From positions 41,042 through 50,163 of the forward strand of contig PKZC01000065.1 of NCBI GenBank assembly GCA_003132905.1: a stretch of DNA of 9,122 bases, given 5' to 3'. The notes beneath the pieces were generated by a model, which was given only the letters and a program-made list of their open reading frames with translations, had not been told where the DNA came from and searched no databases. Position numbers and translations under genes: made by a program. Shown piece by piece: positions 6,869-9,122 of this stretch (its first letter is position 1; each line of letters starts with the position of its first letter). The stretch comes from Bryobacterales bacterium. GTDB lineage: Bacteria > Acidobacteriota > Terriglobia > Bryobacterales > Bryobacteraceae.

Positions 6869-8581
6869 CTAATTAAAGCTTTGAAGGCCGTTTGTGGGTG
6901 CGTTTACCACGAGTACGGATTCGCTGGCCGTGCCGCCGTCTTCCACTGCTACTTCCAGGCGAATGTCGAGCGCGGCGCTGCGAGGCCTGTAGTAGATGTG
7001 CCCGGTTCGGATCTCGCCCGGATCCAAGCGGACCCTTTTAACCCGGTCGCCGTCATGAATGGTCACTATGCCGCCGTTGGAGTTCTCCGCGGTGGCCGAT
7101 GTTCGATCCCAAAGGATGTCCAACATTCCCCCGGTGCGGTCCACTTGAAGACCAAGCGGATTCGACACCATAACCGGTACCGTCTCGCTGATCTGCTGCG
7201 GCCGATGGCTGACTACCTGTCGTCCATTCATGAACCACAGTGTTCCCCCAGCGGCGATGGTGCCAATCGCGGCGGCGATCAGCTTCGAACGCCAAGGGGA
7301 GGTTTGCCTTGGCGGGGACTGACGCTCGACCGCCGCCGCTATCGTTTCCACCGGAGTATTCTCCGCTGCTGCCGCTGGCGCCAACTCTTCTGGAGCAGCT
7401 TTCGACGTGGGTGCTGTTACAACGGGTTCACTAGCAGCGACGCTGCTTATCGTTGAAATCGGTAGTTCTTGTGGCGTGTCGCTTTGTGGAGGCGGTGCTG
7501 CGGCTTCCAAGCGCGGCATTTCCTTCGCGGTTGGTGGCGGGGGAGGCGGCGCGGGCTTTTTCCATGCACCTTGCGCCGTAGGCTGCTGCCTCTTGACGTT
7601 CCCCTTCGGGACTTCTCTGGTGGGTGCCTGGCGCACCGATTCCTTGGGGATCGAACGGCCGCGCTCGGGGCTTGGAGCAGCGGCGGGGCGTAGGAATCTT
7701 ACCCATCCGCGCCGCTTCGCAGCCTTTGCTGGAACTTCGAGTTTCGTAGCTTTTGCGAGGGCAGTCGTCGGCGGCGTCTTCCGCATGATCGGCTCCGGCG
7801 TCGCTTGCCGGGAAGCAGGACGGCCGCTCGATTTTGGAGTTGCTTTCGGTTTACGTGAGGCTTCGCTCGCGACTGGCTTCGCCGCTTGCGCTGGCTCTGC
7901 CGCCACGGCGGTTTTCGCCGGTACCGGCGATGTCCACTTATTAAGTACCGCGCCCAAAATCCGAACGTTCGCAGCCTTGAGAATCTCCTTGGTTTGACGC
8001 GCAGATTCCCGGGTCGCTGAGTGCGATTCGATCACTAACACGACGCCTTCCACTAACTGACCGAGTAGTGCCGCGTTTTTGGAGAGGGTTACTGGCTCAA
8101 CATCTACCAGGACATAATCAAAAACAGTTCGCAGAGTAAGTATCTGGGAATTTAGCCGCTCGGAACAGGCCGGCAATAACACATCGAGCGACGTGCCAGC
8201 GGTGATCACCCAGAGATTATGCCCCTGGATTTGCCGCGCAAATCCTTGCATGGAGCTAGACCTTACCAGAGCATCCGAAAATCCTTCGCGATTCTCCAGT
8301 TGAAAATACCGATGTAAGGAAGGCGCGTGTAAGTTGGCGTCCACCACGCACACGCTGCCGGGAACCTGCGATGCTAAAAGTTCCGCCGTCCGCCCACAAA
8401 CCGTGCTGCAGCCAGAGCCGCGTTCGACGCCGCAGAACATCACGGAAGCCGCCGCCGTTTGTCCCGCGGGAGTGAACAAACGCTGCACCAGTTTGCTCGC
8501 TTGTTCGTGAGCAAATTGGGATGGGGCCATGACCGATTCATCATGGCCTGCCCGACGAAATAATGGAATACGGATTCCCAT
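6869..8581 (-). CDS. CpsD/BY-kinase-like P-loop protein fused to TM helix and C-terminal domain
   Basis: A 570-residue protein, probably anchored in the inner membrane. Residues about 25-215 are a MinD/CpsD-like P-loop domain. Walker A is GVERGSGCST (51-60), with Cys58 where the catalytic Lys belongs. Walker A' is VCVVDANLHAPSLH, with Asp81 kept but the second Asp changed to Asn83. Walker B is FDYVLVDVEPV (Asp160). Residues about 220-430 are a low-complexity Pro/Ala/Lys linker including a run of six prolines. One transmembrane helix follows (about 434-452, KLIAAAIGTIAAGGTLWFMN), then a beta-rich domain of ~110 residues (LGLQVDRTGGMLDILWDR; VRLDPGEIRTGHIYYRP). The usual C-terminal tyrosine cluster of BY-kinases is absent. 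In known systems CpsD partners with Wzz to control polysaccharide chain length; here a regulatory or scaffold role is inferred. ATG 8581 is preferred; TTG 8650 would add 23 residues. No strong ribosome site precedes either. Confidence 0.8.
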   Translation of the reverse strand: MGIRIPLFRRAGHDESVMAPSQFAHEQASKLVQRLFTPAGQTAAASVMFCGVERGSGCSTVCGRTAELLASQVPGSVCVVDANLHAPSLHRYFQLENREGFSDALVRSSSMQGFARQIQGHNLWVITAGTSLDVLLPACSERLNSQILTLRTVFDYVLVDVEPVTLSKNAALLGQLVEGVVLVIESHSATRESARQTKEILKAANVRILGAVLNKWTSPVPAKTAVAAEPAQAAKPVASEASRKPKATPKSSGRPASRQATPEPIMRKTPPTTALAKATKLEVPAKAAKRRGWVRFLRPAAAPSPERGRSIPKESVRQAPTREVPKGNVKRQQPTAQGAWKKPAPPPPPPTAKEMPRLEAAAPPPQSDTPQELPISTISSVAASEPVVTAPTSKAAPEELAPAAAAENTPVETIAAAVERQSPPRQTSPWRSKLIAAAIGTIAAGGTLWFMNGRQVVSHRPQQISETVPVMVSNPLGLQVDRTGGMLDILWDRTSATAENSNGGIVTIHDGDRVKRVRLDPGEIRTGHIYYRPRSAALDIRLEVAVEDGGTASESVLVVNAPTNGLQSFN

Positions 8582-8602
8582 TTTTGCTACCCAGCCGGAG
8601 GT

Positions 8603-8681
8603 AGTATACACCTGGACACTTCTTTTCAGACCCCTTCGTCTGTAATCCAAAACACTATTTTGTACTGGTACTAAACTGCAA
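8603..8681 (-). promoter_or_regulatory. Weak candidate promoter(s) for the CpsD-like gene
   Basis: Two poor sigma70-like matches are read on the - strand. One is TTGCAG (8681-8676) with TAGTGT (8657-8652) at 18 nt. The other is a good -10 hexamer, TATACT (8608-8603), with no recognisable -35. Either would start transcription downstream of TTG 8650 and so favours ATG 8581 as the start. The 131-bp gap before that ATG is the only place in the right block with room for a promoter. Confidence 0.2.
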
Positions 8682-8712
8682 GTTGTTGTATCTGCTAGTC
8701 TGTAGCCGATCT

Positions 8713-9122
8713 CTAGGCAACGGCTCGCCGACGACGCAGAACCCAGCCGCCCAACAAAATCGCAACCGCCAACGGCAGCGCAGTGGAGGGTTCGGGGACT
8801 GCGGACGTGGAATAGTTCACGCTAACTTGCGCATTCAGCCCGGTGGGTCCGCCGCCGGCGTCAGTGCCACCGCCAGTGTTGTACACCACGAATTCAAGTG
8901 TATTGAGGCCGGATACTAACTGGCTGTCCACGCTGGAGGAGTCGGGAATAATCGTATCGAACTTCCATTCGCCCGTATCTGGCCCTGTGTAGAACACGGG
9001 GTTGCCGTTCAGCGAGATAGTCGCCCAATCGTCCGCCGCAAGCGTGATATTCAGGCTCGCATCGCTGAAACCGACCGGGAGAAAGAAGGAGGTGTCATAA
9101 GTGACGCTCCCGATGTCCTGCA
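8713..9122 (-). CDS. PEP-CTERM sorting-domain protein, N-terminus outside window
   Basis: The C-terminal ~136 residues of a secreted protein; the frame is open to the right edge, so the true start lies outside. GTG 8997 is internal, because in-frame sequence continues before it (SVTYDTSFFLPVGFSDASLN, then DDWATISLNGNPVF). The visible part is beta-rich, Gly/Asn/Thr/Ser-rich and resembles a jelly-roll fold common in PEP-CTERM proteins (ISLNGNPVF; SGLNTLEFVVYNTGGG). It ends in a textbook PEP-CTERM signal at 8716-8799: the motif VPEPST, a hydrophobic stretch ALPLAVAILLGGWVL and a basic tail RRRRAVA before TAG. Such signals are known to be recognised by exosortase, with surface anchoring or release linked to exopolysaccharide production. 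No exosortase gene is in the window. The protein's own function is unknown. Confidence 0.85.
   Translation of the reverse strand, partial: QDIGSVTYDTSFFLPVGFSDASLNITLAADDWATISLNGNPVFYTGPDTGEWKFDTIIPDSSSVDSQLVSGLNTLEFVVYNTGGGTDAGGGPTGLNAQVSVNYSTSAVPEPSTALPLAVAILLGGWVLRRRRAVA

Noticed and set aside
7529..7556. G-rich + strand run that could form a two-tier G-quadruplex
   Set aside because: It is explained by Pro and Ala codons on the coding strand and lacks four runs of three Gs.
7407..7997. Long + strand open frame (196 codons) opposite the CpsD-like gene
   Set aside because: It mirrors the low-complexity Pro/Ala linker as a Gly/Ala/Phe-rich shadow, with no ribosome site or domain.
8661..8670. 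GTAC-TG-GTAC dyad in the gap before the CpsD-like gene
   Set aside because: Arms of 4 bp are expected by chance and the site has no second copy; not enough for an operator.
8690..8712. Terminator after the PEP-CTERM gene
   Set aside because: Only a GCTA/TAGC 4-bp stem follows the stop, without a U-tract.

Overview
The window looks like a chromosomal exopolysaccharide or cell-envelope locus from a GC-rich member of the Acidobacteriota, possibly near Solibacter/Bryobacter. This placement is inference. It rests on a C-terminal PEP-CTERM sorting signal, a CpsD-like protein whose Walker A lysine is replaced by cysteine and which is fused to a membrane helix plus an outer domain, and the B12-radical SAM/methyltransferase style of the genes. 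No rRNA, tRNA, transposase, CRISPR array or phage gene was seen.

Left block, about 1-6831, + strand: six genes are packed head to tail with essentially no intergenic DNA. They are a class I methyltransferase (5' end outside the window), a cobalamin-binding radical SAM enzyme, a second class I methyltransferase, an ATZ/TRZ-type metal amidohydrolase, a second radical SAM enzyme with a SPASM/twitch-like cysteine tail, and a multi-pass O-antigen ligase/polymerase-family protein with a TPR tail. The five junctions are a 2-nt gap, stop abutting ATG (TGAATG), two ATGA overlaps and a TTGA overlap. This is the signature of one translationally coupled transcript. The operon promoter must lie left of the window.

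Right block, 6869-9122, - strand, converging on the operon with a 37-bp gap: a CpsD/BY-kinase-like P-loop protein with a degenerate ATP site, a roughly 200-residue Pro/Ala-rich linker, one transmembrane helix and a C-terminal domain. About 130 bp upstream of it is the 3' end of a secreted PEP-CTERM protein that continues past the right edge.

How the genes may work together (inference): the soluble enzymes could build or tailor a small group (methylation, C-methylation or rearrangement, hydrolytic deamination or deacylation) on a lipid- or sugar-linked intermediate. The Wzy/WaaL-like membrane protein would then polymerise it or transfer it at the outer face of the membrane. The CpsD-like membrane protein and the PEP-CTERM protein fit an extracellular polymer and surface-anchoring setting. 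No step has an identified substrate. The combination of two radical SAM enzymes, two methyltransferases, an amidohydrolase and a ligase is not one I can match to a named pathway, and it is the best candidate here for an undescribed system.
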